Assembly (NCBI RefSeq): GCF_007923255.1
Contig: NZ_VOHJ01000026.1
Coordinates: 1 to 38,134 of the forward strand
Reading direction: 5' to 3'
DNA length: 38,134 nt
From: Vulcaniibacterium thermophilum
Lineage (GTDB): Bacteria; Pseudomonadota; Gammaproteobacteria; Xanthomonadales; Xanthomonadaceae
Both the position numbers and the translations under genes were made by a program. Positions 8,216 through 16,822 of this stretch are shown piece after piece; within the stretch, counting starts at the first letter, position 1, and every line of letters starts with the position of its first letter. Below the pieces are notes generated by a model that saw nothing but the letters and a program-made list of their open reading frames with translations, was not told the DNA's origin and did not search any database.

Positions 8216-11008
8216 TTACTTGAACCGATACTGGATCTCGGCGCCGAACTCGCGACCGATCGGGCTGTAGGCCCGCCAGAAGTACGGGTAGCTGTTGAAG
8301 CCCTCGTCCTTGGGGTGCAGCTTGTCGAACACGTTGTTCACCTGGAAATTGACGCTCAGATTCTCGGTGAGCTTCTTGCCGACGCCGACGTTCCACACGA
8401 AGTACGGAGCGATACGGCCGGTCTCCTGCCAGTTGGGCAGGCTGCCGTAGCGCAGCATGAACACGGCCGCTTCCCAGTCCCCCTTGTTCCACGTCCAGGT
8501 GCTGCGGATGCGGCTGCGGAAGTCGAAGTTCGTGAGGTCGTCGCGGTAGCTCAGGGTCGGGTCGGTCCTGAACTGCTGCGTGGTCTGCTCGAGCGTGTGC
8601 GACCAGGCCAGCACCCAGCGGAAGTCGCCCCAGCGGTCGGTATCGAGGCGGTAATCCAGCGAGGCATCGATGCCCTTGGTGCCCAGGAACGCGCGGTTGA
8701 TCGGACCGCGGCGGATTTCCGAGATCTGGCCATCCTGCGTCGTGCCCGGGGCGTTGATGCGGCTGACGCGCGACAGGATGTCCTGGCAGAACGCGGAGCC
8801 CGGCGCGTACTGGAACGGCGTGCGGTTGCGCGTGAGGCCGGTGACGCAGCCCGCCTCGGAGTCGAGGATGAACGTGGTGGTGATGTCGGCGACGACGCCT
8901 TCGAGCTCGATCTCGTAGTAGTCGGCGGTGATCGACAGCCCGTCCATCACGTCCCACACGAAGCCCGCGGTCCACGACTTGCCGGTCTCTTCCTCCAGCC
9001 CGGTCGAGCCCTGGCGGACGCTGAAAGCCGTGTAGTTGAACGTCGGGTCCGTGCCGCCGCACTGGGTCGAGGTGCGGCCGGTCTCCAGGCAGCGACGGGT
9101 GTCGAAGATGGCGCTGAACGCGCCGCTGCGCTCGGCGAACACGTAGTGCATGTCCGGCGCGCGGAAGCTGGTCGAATACGAGCTCCGAACCAGCAGGCTG
9201 TCGAACGGACGCCATTCCAGACCGGCATTCCACGTCTTCGCATCGTCGACGTTGGTGACGTCGTCGTACTTGTCGTAGCGGCCGGCGAGGCTCGCCTTCA
9301 GCGAATCGAGAATCGGGATCGAGAACTCGACGCCGAAGGCATAACGGTCGCGTTCGCCGCCACCGCCGGTGCCGGTCAGATTGTAGATCTCACGGCGGTC
9401 GGGAAGGATGCGCGGGTCGGCGTCGAGGTCATACGCCTGCGACGCCGCTTCGAGCACGGTCGCGAAACCCAGGGGGCCTGCGGGAAGCTGGAACAGGTCG
9501 CCCGTGAAGACGAAGCTCGCCTGCGTGACTTCCGATTCGGCCTTGGTCTTCACCTTGGTCGACAGCGCGCTGAACTCCGCCGGCGTAAGCGCGCGGTAGT
9601 AGCGGGCCGTGTTCAGGCGATAGACCGGGAAGCCGCTCTGCGTGCCGAGACGCGGACCGAGGAACCAGTCGTTCACCAACGACGCCACGAGGCGGGGCTG
9701 AGCCGCATCGATGTGGTACTCGGCGCGGCTGATCGTGGCGTCCCAGTCGAAGCGGTCGGCGATCGTGCCCTTCAGACCGACGGCGAAATCGTAGGAGCGC
9801 TCGTCGTAATGCGAGAGGAGCGATTCGACGCCGCCCGACTCCTGCGGCGTGAAGACGCGCTGCGCATCGACGAAGGTGTTGAACTGCGGGTCGAACCAGA
9901 TCTGACCCACCGTCGGACCGGCCCAGAACTGGGTGCCGCCGGTGGAGGCGCCGTCCGACTTCCACGCCTGCAGGCTGGCCCACACCTGCATGCCGTTGTC
10001 GAAGTCGTACGTACCGTAGAGATAGCCGGACAGATCGTCGTTCTTGTTGGCGATCGTCTGGTAGCCCACGTCGTTGAACGTGCCGCAGGCCTGGCCCAGA
10101 TTGGCGCCGCTGATCGAGCTCACGTAGTTCCAGCGCACCCACTCGTCGCCGAACTGTTCGCACGCACCCGCCGGCGGGGCGATGTAGTTGTTGGTCGTGC
10201 GCGTGCGGTTACGCAGACGCATCGTACCGATCGGCTGGATGCCGCCGATCGCCGGCGGCAGCGGGTTGTCCTGGAGCGAATCCATGAAATCCCGCTGGTA
10301 CGCGAACAGCGGTTCGGAGTAGTAGTACTCGAACGCGTACGTCAGGCTCCAGTTGTCGCCGGTCTTGCCGCCGATCCACTGCAGATCGAACTGGTCGCGA
10401 CCGCCGCGGCTCGTGGTCCAGCCACCGAGCTTGACCAGGTCGCCCTCGAAGTTCGTCTTGAGGACGATGTTGACCACGCCGGCCACCGCGTCCGAGCCGT
10501 AGATGGCCGAGGCGCCACCGGCGAGAATCTCGATGCGCTCGACGGCCGCCGCCGGAATGTTGCCGAAGTTCTGGAAGTTGCTCTGGCCGTTGTACGGCAG
10601 CGGGTAATCGGCAGCGCGACGGCCATTGATCAGCAGGAGCGTCCTGCCGGGGCCAAGGCCGCGCAGGTTGATCACGCTGGCGTTGGGCGTGAAGCCGCTC
10701 TGGAAGATCTCGTTCTGGACCGAACCGGTCGCCTGGCTGAGCGTATTGAGCGCGTCGTAGACGGTATTGAAGCCCTCGCGCTCGATCTGCTGGGCGGTGA
10801 TGATGGTGACGGGCGACGGGCCCTCGACCTCGGCGCGCTTGATTCGCGAGCCGGTGACCACGACCTTGTCGATCTCGGTGGCGTCCTCGTCCTGTTCCGT
10901 GGACTGCTGTTGATCCTGTGCCAGTGCCATGCCGGGCACGAGGAGGGCGGCAAACAAGGCAGCCGCCAAGGGGCTGCGCCGCAGCGCAGCGGAATTGGCC
11001 TTCGACAT
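8216..11008 (-). CDS. TonB-dependent outer membrane receptor 1
   Basis: A 930-residue outer membrane transporter. The signal peptide ends at ALA30 before QDQQQ. A short acidic stretch leads to the TonB box EIDKVVVTGS at 45-54, so there is no N-terminal STN signalling domain. The plug follows, with SVINLRGLGPGRTLLLING and GGASAIYGSDAVAGVVNIVLK. The remaining 700 or so residues form the barrel, with aromatic-ended strands and a C-terminal QYRFK strand. Such receptors import bulky nutrients (siderophores, glycans, peptides) using TonB energy; nothing here names the ligand. It is paralogous to the receptor at 12903-15788 in plug and overall build. The start at 11008 is supported by GGGGGAAG just upstream and by the signal peptide. 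A divergent TPR-sulfotransferase gene begins 183 bases away. Confidence 0.95.
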   Translation of the reverse strand: MSKANSAALRRSPLAAALFAALLVPGMALAQDQQQSTEQDEDATEIDKVVVTGSRIKRAEVEGPSPVTIITAQQIEREGFNTVYDALNTLSQATGSVQNEIFQSGFTPNASVINLRGLGPGRTLLLINGRRAADYPLPYNGQSNFQNFGNIPAAAVERIEILAGGASAIYGSDAVAGVVNIVLKTNFEGDLVKLGGWTTSRGGRDQFDLQWIGGKTGDNWSLTYAFEYYYSEPLFAYQRDFMDSLQDNPLPPAIGGIQPIGTMRLRNRTRTTNNYIAPPAGACEQFGDEWVRWNYVSSISGANLGQACGTFNDVGYQTIANKNDDLSGYLYGTYDFDNGMQVWASLQAWKSDGASTGGTQFWAGPTVGQIWFDPQFNTFVDAQRVFTPQESGGVESLLSHYDERSYDFAVGLKGTIADRFDWDATISRAEYHIDAAQPRLVASLVNDWFLGPRLGTQSGFPVYRLNTARYYRALTPAEFSALSTKVKTKAESEVTQASFVFTGDLFQLPAGPLGFATVLEAASQAYDLDADPRILPDRREIYNLTGTGGGGERDRYAFGVEFSIPILDSLKASLAGRYDKYDDVTNVDDAKTWNAGLEWRPFDSLLVRSSYSTSFRAPDMHYVFAERSGAFSAIFDTRRCLETGRTSTQCGGTDPTFNYTAFSVRQGSTGLEEETGKSWTAGFVWDVMDGLSITADYYEIELEGVVADITTTFILDSEAGCVTGLTRNRTPFQYAPGSAFCQDILSRVSRINAPGTTQDGQISEIRRGPINRAFLGTKGIDASLDYRLDTDRWGDFRWVLAWSHTLEQTTQQFRTDPTLSYRDDLTNFDFRSRIRSTWTWNKGDWEAAVFMLRYGSLPNWQETGRIAPYFVWNVGVGKKLTENLSVNFQVNNVFDKLHPKDEGFNSYPYFWRAYSPIGREFGAEIQYRFK

Positions 11009-11045
11009 TACTTCCCCCTAGGAAGGAACATTGGATACGGACAGG

Positions 11046-11080
11046 CGGTCGCCCCTAGACCGCAGCCGGCGAACCGGCTG
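11046..11080 (-). promoter_or_regulatory. 5' leader element of receptor 1, shared with receptor 2
   Basis: Bases 11046-11069 match 15826-15849 at 22 of 24 positions. Both copies begin exactly 38 bases before their start codon (counting outward from the first base of the ATG). The element overlaps a hairpin of 7 bp, CAGCCGG with CCGGCTG and a CGAA loop (11063-11080). It is likely in the transcribed leader and could be a protein or small-RNA target. Confidence 0.5.
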
Positions 11081-11088
11081 GCTCGACC

Positions 11089-11103
11089 TTAACACGTCGT
11101 TAA
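11089..11103. promoter_or_regulatory. palindrome in the receptor 1 / sulfotransferase intergenic region
   Basis: TTAAC-N5-GTTAA is a perfect 15-base inverted repeat and one of the few AT-rich stretches here. It sits between two divergent genes, where an operator would be expected. No regulator is known. Confidence 0.35.
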
Positions 11104-11191
11104 TGCCCCTGTCATACCGGCATGGTGGCGGGCGCGGTCCGGCGGCCGCATGCGTCCACTACGATGAGCCTCCGTCTCCCTGGAGTACCTG

Positions 11192-12787
11192 ATGAACGAA
11201 GTCGCCGCCGCTTACGCCCGCGCCGTCGGGGCGCTCAACCGCGGCGACTGGCAGGAGGCGGGAGCGCTGGCCGACCGGTTGCTGCGGGCCCGGCCCGATC
11301 ACGCCGGAGTGCACTTCGTGGCCGGCGTGGCCGCGTTGCAGCTTCAGCAGATGCCGCGCGCGCTCGGCCATCTGCAGAAGGCGGTCGAGCTCAATCCGCA
11401 GCGGGCGGATTATCTGGCGCAGTTCGCGCGGGCGCTGGCGGCGGGACATCTGGTGCGGCAAGCGGCCGAAGTCGCGGCGCGGGCACTGGTGCTGGAGCCG
11501 ACCGATCCGCTGACGCTCGACACGCTCGGCGTGGTGTTCACGCAGGCCAACGCGCATGCGCAGGCGGCGCGGGCGTTCGGGCGCGCCGCGGCACTGGCGC
11601 CGGACGTGGCGAGCTACCGCTTCAATCACGCGACCTCGCTCACCTTCGCCGGCGACATCGACGCCGCCGAACGCGAATACGAAGCGTGTCTCGCGCTCGA
11701 CGCCCGCTACTGGAAGGCGCACCTCGCGCTGTCGCAACTGCGCAGGCAGTCGGCCGAGCGCAATCATCTCGACCGCCTTGCCGCGTTGCTGGCCGAATCC
11801 GGCTCGGAGCCGGCGGCGCGGCTGTATCTGCACCTGGCGCTGGCGAAGGAGTACGAGGACCTGCGGGATTACCCGCGGGCGTTCGAACACCTCGTCGCCG
11901 GCAAGGCCGCGGGGGGCGCGGGCCGGGGCTACACCATCGAGCGCGACAAGGCGTTGTTCGACGCGCTGATGCGCGCCTTTCCGACGCCCGCGGGCGTAAG
12001 CGGCGGGGCGGCGAGCCGGGAGCCGATCTTCGTCATCGGCATGCCGCGTACCGGCACGACGCTGGTGGATCGCATCCTGTCGAGCCATCCGCACGTCCAC
12101 TCGGCGGGCGAATTGCCGAACTTCGGGGTGCTGCTGAAGCGCGCCTCGGGCAGCCGCACGCCGCATCTTCTGGACGCGGACACCGTCGAGCGCGCGAGGA
12201 GCGTCGACTGGGCGCGGCTGGGCGAGGCGTACGTGGCGAGCACCCGGCCGGGCACCGGCCACACGCCGCGTTTCGTCGACAAGCTGCCGCACAACTTCCT
12301 CTATGCCGGCTTCATCGCGCGCGCGCTGCCGAACGCGAAGCTGGTGTGTCTGCGGCGCGATCCGCTCGATACCTGCCTCAGCAACTTCCGGCAACTGTTC
12401 GCGCAGGGCTCGTCCTATTACGACTACTCGTTCGACCTGCTCGACACCGGGCGCTACTACGTGCTGTTCGAGCGCCTGATGGCGCACTGGCGCGCCGTGC
12501 TGCCGGGGCGCATGCTGGAGCTGCGCTACGAGGATCTGGTGGACGATCAGGAGCGCGAGACGCGACGCCTGCTCGAGTTCTGCGAGCTCCCCTGGGACGA
12601 CGCCTGCCTGCGGTTCGAACACAACCCCGCGCCGGTCGCGACCGCGAGCGCGGTGCAGGTGCGCGAACCGCTCCATCGCGGCTCGATCGGCCGCTGGCGG
12701 CGGTACGGGACGCAGCTCGGCGCGTTGCGGGCGCTGTTGGCGGCCGAAGGCGTCGCGATGGACGAGGCGGAGTCGCGGCGGGTCTGA
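11192..12787 (+). CDS. TPR-repeat sulfotransferase
   Basis: A 531-residue protein in two parts. Residues 1-260 are TPR-like helical repeats (for example GALNRGDWQEAGALADRLLRA and later A-rich pairs). Residues 278-510 are a PAPS-dependent sulfotransferase domain: the 5'-phosphosulfate loop IFVIGMPRTGTTLVDRIL at 279-296 and the 3'-phosphate motif LRRDPLDTCLSNF at 387-399 are intact. It should move sulfate from PAPS to a hydroxyl or amine of an unknown acceptor. No signal peptide or membrane segment is seen, so it is cytoplasmic. The start is supported by GGAG six bases upstream. It is divergent from receptor 1 and convergent with receptor 2. In xanthomonads such genes recur next to TonB receptors, which suggests but does not prove a joint role. 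Confidence 0.9.
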   Translation: MNEVAAAYARAVGALNRGDWQEAGALADRLLRARPDHAGVHFVAGVAALQLQQMPRALGHLQKAVELNPQRADYLAQFARALAAGHLVRQAAEVAARALVLEPTDPLTLDTLGVVFTQANAHAQAARAFGRAAALAPDVASYRFNHATSLTFAGDIDAAEREYEACLALDARYWKAHLALSQLRRQSAERNHLDRLAALLAESGSEPAARLYLHLALAKEYEDLRDYPRAFEHLVAGKAAGGAGRGYTIERDKALFDALMRAFPTPAGVSGGAASREPIFVIGMPRTGTTLVDRILSSHPHVHSAGELPNFGVLLKRASGSRTPHLLDADTVERARSVDWARLGEAYVASTRPGTGHTPRFVDKLPHNFLYAGFIARALPNAKLVCLRRDPLDTCLSNFRQLFAQGSSYYDYSFDLLDTGRYYVLFERLMAHWRAVLPGRMLELRYEDLVDDQERETRRLLEFCELPWDDACLRFEHNPAPVATASAVQVREPLHRGSIGRWRRYGTQLGALRALLAAEGVAMDEAESRRV

Positions 12788-12851
12788 GGACCGCGCAACG
12801 CCACGCGTCCTCGCTCGTGCGCGCGCAAGTTCGGACGTCTGCACGAAAAAA

Positions 12852-12875
12852 GAGCCCCCGCATCGGCGGGGGCTC
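12852..12875 (-). terminator. rho-independent terminator of receptor 2
   Basis: A perfect 10-bp stem (GAGCCCCCGC with GCGGGGGCTC, loop ATCG in plus-strand reading) is followed on the minus strand by CTTTTTTCG. It lies 27 bases after the receptor 2 stop and 64 bases after the convergent sulfotransferase stop; the T-run favours the minus strand. Confidence 0.85.
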
Positions 12876-12902
12876 CAGGGTTGAGAGCGAACCGGTCGTC
12901 GG

Positions 12903-15788
12903 TCAGTTGCCGAACGTCCAGCGGGCCTCCATGTAGACGGCGCGACCGTACACGTCGTACTGCTGATCGTTGTACGGAGAGCCCGACGTGCCCGGGTAGG
13001 TGCGATCTTCCTCGGGCATCTCGTTCAGGAGGTTGTTGACCATGAGCGAGAGGCTCAGGTTGTCCAGCGGCCGGTAACCGATGCTCAGGTTGTAGGTCAC
13101 GAACGGATCGAGCTTGCCCGCGAACACGCGGCCGTTCACGCCCTGCAGGCCGGCATCGTCGTACGTACCGAGCACGCGGGCACGGTAGTTCGGCGTGTGG
13201 CCCATGTAGTTCACGTAGAACGTCGAGTTCCACCGGTTCTTCGACCACGTGATCGACGCGTTGCCCTTGCTCTTCGGGTCGCTGCTCCATTCCGGACGGC
13301 GCAGGATGTCGATCTCCTCGTCGCCTTCGAACTGCCAGAAGCGGTGCTTGATGTTGTTGGTGTACGAACCGCGGACCAGGAACTCGCCGATGTTGCCGGC
13401 ATCGAACTGGTAGCTGACGCTGGCGGTGACCGCATCGAGCACGCGTCGGGCCTCGTTCACCTTCGGCGCGTAGATGTAGACGATCTGGCCCGTGCTGTCG
13501 CGTTCGATCTTGCCGAGCGCGTCCTGGCAGACCGGCGAGTTGATGTCGAAGCCGGGCTGGCCGGTGCGGCAGTAGTACTCGCGCAGCGCCAGGCCGTCGA
13601 AGTTCTGGGTGTCGATTTCGTCTTCGATATCCCAGTGGTGGTAGTCGACGCTCATCGAGAACTGGGCGGTCGGCGCCCAGACCACGCCGTAGCTCCACAC
13701 GTCCGCGTTCAGCGGCTGCAGGTCCGGGCTGCCGGACGTTTCGCCGAAGAACTGCCGGTTGGAGAATCGCGACGGGCAGGCGTCGACTTCCGAGGGGTCG
13801 AAGCCGAGCTGGCTGCAGGCGTAGTAGTCGGTCACGAAGCTGTAGAAGCCGCTCATGCCCTGGAAGTTGTCGGCCAGGGTGGGGGCCTTGAACGCCGTGC
13901 CGTACTTGCCGCGGATCAGCAGGCTCTCGATCGGGCGGAACTCGAGACCGACCGAGTAGGTGGCCTTGTTGTAGCTGTCGATGCCGTCCGGACGGTAGTC
14001 GTCGTAACGACCGGACACCGACGCCGTGAGCATGTTGTGCAGCGGCAGGCGCAGTTCGCCGGTGACGGCATAGCGATCGCGCTCGCCGGCGCCGTCGACC
14101 GAGGTCGTGCCCCACACCTCGCCGTTGAGCAGGCGCGGATCCGGGTTGTATTCCCACTTCTCGCGGGCCGCCTCGACCGCCAGCGCCATGCCCGCATCGC
14201 CGCCAGGCAGACCGAACAGGGCCGAGTTGGTGATCTGGAAGCGCGCGAGCGTGTTCTCGGTCTTGCTCTCCGAGTCCGTGTAGCCGGTGAAGCTGCGGAA
14301 GTCCTCCGGCGCGATCGGCTGATAGAAACGTGCGTAGTCGGGCGTGAACACCGGATACGCGCCGAAGTACGGATCGTAGGTGATGGGCGCGCCCGTCGGG
14401 TTCAGCACGTTGTCCAGGAACCACTGGTTGATGGGATCGGCGAACCGGGCGAAGCTGCGCTCGTTGAGCTTGTAGTCGATGCGCGAGAGCGAACCGTCGT
14501 AATCCCATGCGGTACCGAAAGCGCCACGGATGCCGAGATTGACGGCGGTCGACTTGCTCTCGTCGAAGCTCATCGAGTTCTCGAAGCCGCCCTGACCCAT
14601 GTCCTCCGGGGCGAACGCGCGCTGGAGGTTGACCAGGCCGTCGAGATTCGGGTCGTAGTAGTAGCCCCACTCCACGCCGGTGCCCCACCAGGTGTAGTTC
14701 GAGCCGATGTGATAGCCCACCTTCTCGTCGTTGTAGAGCACGTCGCCGTAGAGCTGGTGGTTGTCGCTGACGTCGAACGTAGCGTGCGAGTAGATCTGGA
14801 AGCTTTCCTTCTCGTTGCGCAGCGTGCGGTAGCCCGGCGTATCGAAGGAGCCGCAGTAGTAGCCGACGGTGCCGGTCGCGCGGTAGCGCAGGTCCACCGT
14901 GCCGCCGAACAGATTGCGCACGTTCGCGCAGTTGTTCGGATCGCTGAACGCGTACTCGAAGCGGTCGAAGCCGGAGTTGGCCAGGTCGACGAAGCCGTAG
15001 ACCAGCAGGTCGCGGCTGGCGATCGGCACGCTGGTGCCGCCACGGTAGAAGCTGGACGTGACGTCGCGCTGATAGCCCCAGATCGGCTCGCGGTTCTCGT
15101 ACTGTCCGCCGAGGAGCACGTTGAAGCGGTCCTCCGCGAAACTGAAGCTGGTCGCCGCGCTGACGCGTCCGGAATCGCCGCCGCCTTCGGTGTAGGTACC
15201 GCCGCGCACGCTGACCACCGGCGCATCGAGCCGCTTCTTCAGGATGATGTTGATGACGCCGGCGATCGCGTCGGAACCGTACAGCGACGACTGGCCGCCC
15301 GGCAGGATCTCGATCCGCTCGACGAGCTCGATCGGCACGCCGCTGATGTTGTTGAACGCTTCGCTGCCGTTGTACAGCGCCGGGTAGTCGGCCATCGGCC
15401 GGCCGTCGATCAGGTACTTGGTGTAGCTGACGCGCAGGCCGAACAGGCTGGCCGTCTCGGCGCCCTGGGTGAACGACGCCGAGCTCTGCGAGCCCTGGAC
15501 GCCACCGGTGGCGAACGACGCCTGCTGGATGACGTCGGAAACGTTGGTGAAACCGCGGGCGCGGATGTCCTCGGCGGTGATGACCGTCACCGGCGTGAAG
15601 GTCTCGACCTGCGACTGCGGAATCAGCGAGCCGGTGACCACGACCTTGTCCAGCTCGGTCGCGCCCTGCTCCTGATCCGTGGACGACTGCTGGTCCTGCG
15701 CGAGCGCCAGACCGGGCACGAGGAGGGCGGCAAAAAGAGCGGCCGCCAAGGGGCTGCGCCGCAGCGCAGCGGAATGAACCTTCGACAT
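12903..15788 (-). CDS. TonB-dependent outer membrane receptor 2
   Basis: A 961-residue paralogue of receptor 1 with the same architecture: signal peptide to ALA30, acidic stretch, TonB box ELDKVVVTGS at 45-54, plug with GGQSSLYGSDAIAGVINIILKK, then a long barrel. I start it at 15788 (MSKVHSAALRRSP), because that matches the receptor 1 N terminus and GGGGGAAG precedes it; the frame is open for 22 more codons upstream but these would put charged sequence before the signal peptide. The C terminus reads EARWTFGN, so the usual terminal aromatic residue is followed by Gly-Asn. Barrel loops differ strongly from receptor 1 (extra Cys, Tyr-rich loops), so a different ligand is likely. Ligand unknown. 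Confidence 0.95.
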   Translation of the reverse strand: MSKVHSAALRRSPLAAALFAALLVPGLALAQDQQSSTDQEQGATELDKVVVTGSLIPQSQVETFTPVTVITAEDIRARGFTNVSDVIQQASFATGGVQGSQSSASFTQGAETASLFGLRVSYTKYLIDGRPMADYPALYNGSEAFNNISGVPIELVERIEILPGGQSSLYGSDAIAGVINIILKKRLDAPVVSVRGGTYTEGGGDSGRVSAATSFSFAEDRFNVLLGGQYENREPIWGYQRDVTSSFYRGGTSVPIASRDLLVYGFVDLANSGFDRFEYAFSDPNNCANVRNLFGGTVDLRYRATGTVGYYCGSFDTPGYRTLRNEKESFQIYSHATFDVSDNHQLYGDVLYNDEKVGYHIGSNYTWWGTGVEWGYYYDPNLDGLVNLQRAFAPEDMGQGGFENSMSFDESKSTAVNLGIRGAFGTAWDYDGSLSRIDYKLNERSFARFADPINQWFLDNVLNPTGAPITYDPYFGAYPVFTPDYARFYQPIAPEDFRSFTGYTDSESKTENTLARFQITNSALFGLPGGDAGMALAVEAAREKWEYNPDPRLLNGEVWGTTSVDGAGERDRYAVTGELRLPLHNMLTASVSGRYDDYRPDGIDSYNKATYSVGLEFRPIESLLIRGKYGTAFKAPTLADNFQGMSGFYSFVTDYYACSQLGFDPSEVDACPSRFSNRQFFGETSGSPDLQPLNADVWSYGVVWAPTAQFSMSVDYHHWDIEDEIDTQNFDGLALREYYCRTGQPGFDINSPVCQDALGKIERDSTGQIVYIYAPKVNEARRVLDAVTASVSYQFDAGNIGEFLVRGSYTNNIKHRFWQFEGDEEIDILRRPEWSSDPKSKGNASITWSKNRWNSTFYVNYMGHTPNYRARVLGTYDDAGLQGVNGRVFAGKLDPFVTYNLSIGYRPLDNLSLSLMVNNLLNEMPEEDRTYPGTSGSPYNDQQYDVYGRAVYMEARWTFGN

Positions 15789-15825
15789 CACTTCCCCCTC
15801 AAAAGGAACCATGGAAAGAAAAAAA

Positions 15826-15859
15826 CGGCCGCCCCTCGACCGCAGCCGGAACATCCGGC
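15826..15859 (-). promoter_or_regulatory. 5' leader element of receptor 2, shared with receptor 1
   Basis: This is the partner copy of the element at 11046, at the same distance from the start codon. A GCCGG/CCGGC hairpin with a 5-base loop (15845-15859) overlaps its upstream end. The spacing and the sequence are conserved although the bases between element and start differ. Confidence 0.5.
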
Positions 15860-16156
15860 CGTCGCGAACCTAGCATGGGGTGGTCACTGCGGGATACCCA
15901 GGGCATCCTCGCCCTGGCGCCGCAAACTTCGCGGACGGCCCTCCTCTGCGGTCCCTCGCCTCATCCGGACCGTACAACGCCGGGCGTGAAGGCGCTTTGC
16001 AGAATCTGGCGTCATCGCCTGCCGCCGCACGATCGCGATGGCGATCGGCCTTCGCTCGTGCGCCGCAGCCGTGGGCGTCGCCTGGCTTCGAAGTCTTTGT
16101 CCGCGCCGCGGGCCTGATTCGCCGGCACGGCGTCCGCGCTGCCGCTGGCGGGGCCG
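15860..16156. other. intergenic region, no gene recognised
   Basis: Between the receptor 2 leader and the end of the response regulator gene. It should hold the receptor 2 promoter, but no convincing -35/-10 pair is visible. Small open frames here lack a ribosome site and any recognisable protein. No strong terminator for the signalling operon is seen. Confidence 0.5.
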
Positions 16157-16801
16157 CTAGCTGACCAGTCCCCGCTGCACCGCGTAGCGCACCAGCTCGG
16201 CGGTGTTGCGCATGCCGAGTTTGTCGAGCACGCGGGCGCGGTGGTTCTCGGCGGTCTTGACGCTGATGTCCAGTTTGCGCGCGATTTCCTTGGTGGTGAG
16301 GCCTTCGGCGATCAGGTGGAAGACCTCGCGCTCGCGGGCGGTGAGGGTGCCGTAGGGATCGGCGGCGTCGCGCTCGGGGTGCTGGAGCTGTTCGGCAAGG
16401 GTGCGCGCGGCCTGCGGGCCGAAGTAGGCGTGGCCGGCGTGCAGGCTGCGCACCGCCGCGACCAGCTCGGAGGCGGGGCTGTCCTTGACCAGATAACCCG
16501 ACGCGCCGGCGCGCACCACGCGCAGCACGTATTCCTCTTCCTGATGCATGGTCAGTACCAGCACGCGCGCGTTGGGGATGCGGCCGTGCAGGCGGCGCAC
16601 CACCTCGATGCCGTTCAGGCGCGGCATCGACAGGTCGACCACGATGACGTCCGGGTGGCTGCTCTCGGCCTTCTCCAGCGTTTCGATGCCGTCGCCGGCC
16701 TGGGCGACGACTTCGATGTCGCCGGCGGCCTGCAGCACGCCGACGAGGCTTTCGCGCACGAGGGTGTGGTCGTCGGCGATCAGGACGCGGATGGGCCTCA
16801 T
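16157..16801 (-). CDS. NarL/FixJ-type response regulator
   Basis: A 214-residue two-component regulator. The receiver domain (1-120) has the acidic pair Asp10-Asp11, the phosphoacceptor Asp56 in VIVVDLSMPR, the Thr of VLVLTMHQ and the Lys of GYLVKDSP. The LuxR-type DNA-binding domain is at about 148-210, with LTAREREVFHLIAEGLTTKEIA and the recognition helix SVKTAENHRARVLDKLG. It is the last gene of the operon and follows the histidine kinase by 21 bases, so it is almost certainly that kinase's partner. Phosphorylation should promote dimerisation and DNA binding. Targets are not visible here. Confidence 0.95.
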   Translation of the reverse strand: MRPIRVLIADDHTLVRESLVGVLQAAGDIEVVAQAGDGIETLEKAESSHPDVIVVDLSMPRLNGIEVVRRLHGRIPNARVLVLTMHQEEEYVLRVVRAGASGYLVKDSPASELVAAVRSLHAGHAYFGPQAARTLAEQLQHPERDAADPYGTLTAREREVFHLIAEGLTTKEIARKLDISVKTAENHRARVLDKLGMRNTAELVRYAVQRGLVS

Positions 16802-16822
16802 GCGCGCAAGGTGCGCGTCGGG

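Noticed and set aside
7745..11092. Frame of more than 1000 codons opposite receptor 1
   Set aside because: It crosses gene boundaries and terminators on the other strand and is Val/Glu/Arg-rich in the way expected of a shadow frame.
15789..15854. Longer N terminus for receptor 2
   Set aside because: It would put charged residues before the signal peptide and has no ribosome site; the start at 15788 aligns with receptor 1.
13197..15989. Frame of about 930 codons opposite receptor 2
   Set aside because: It is a shadow of the receptor reading frame, with no ribosome site and no domain.
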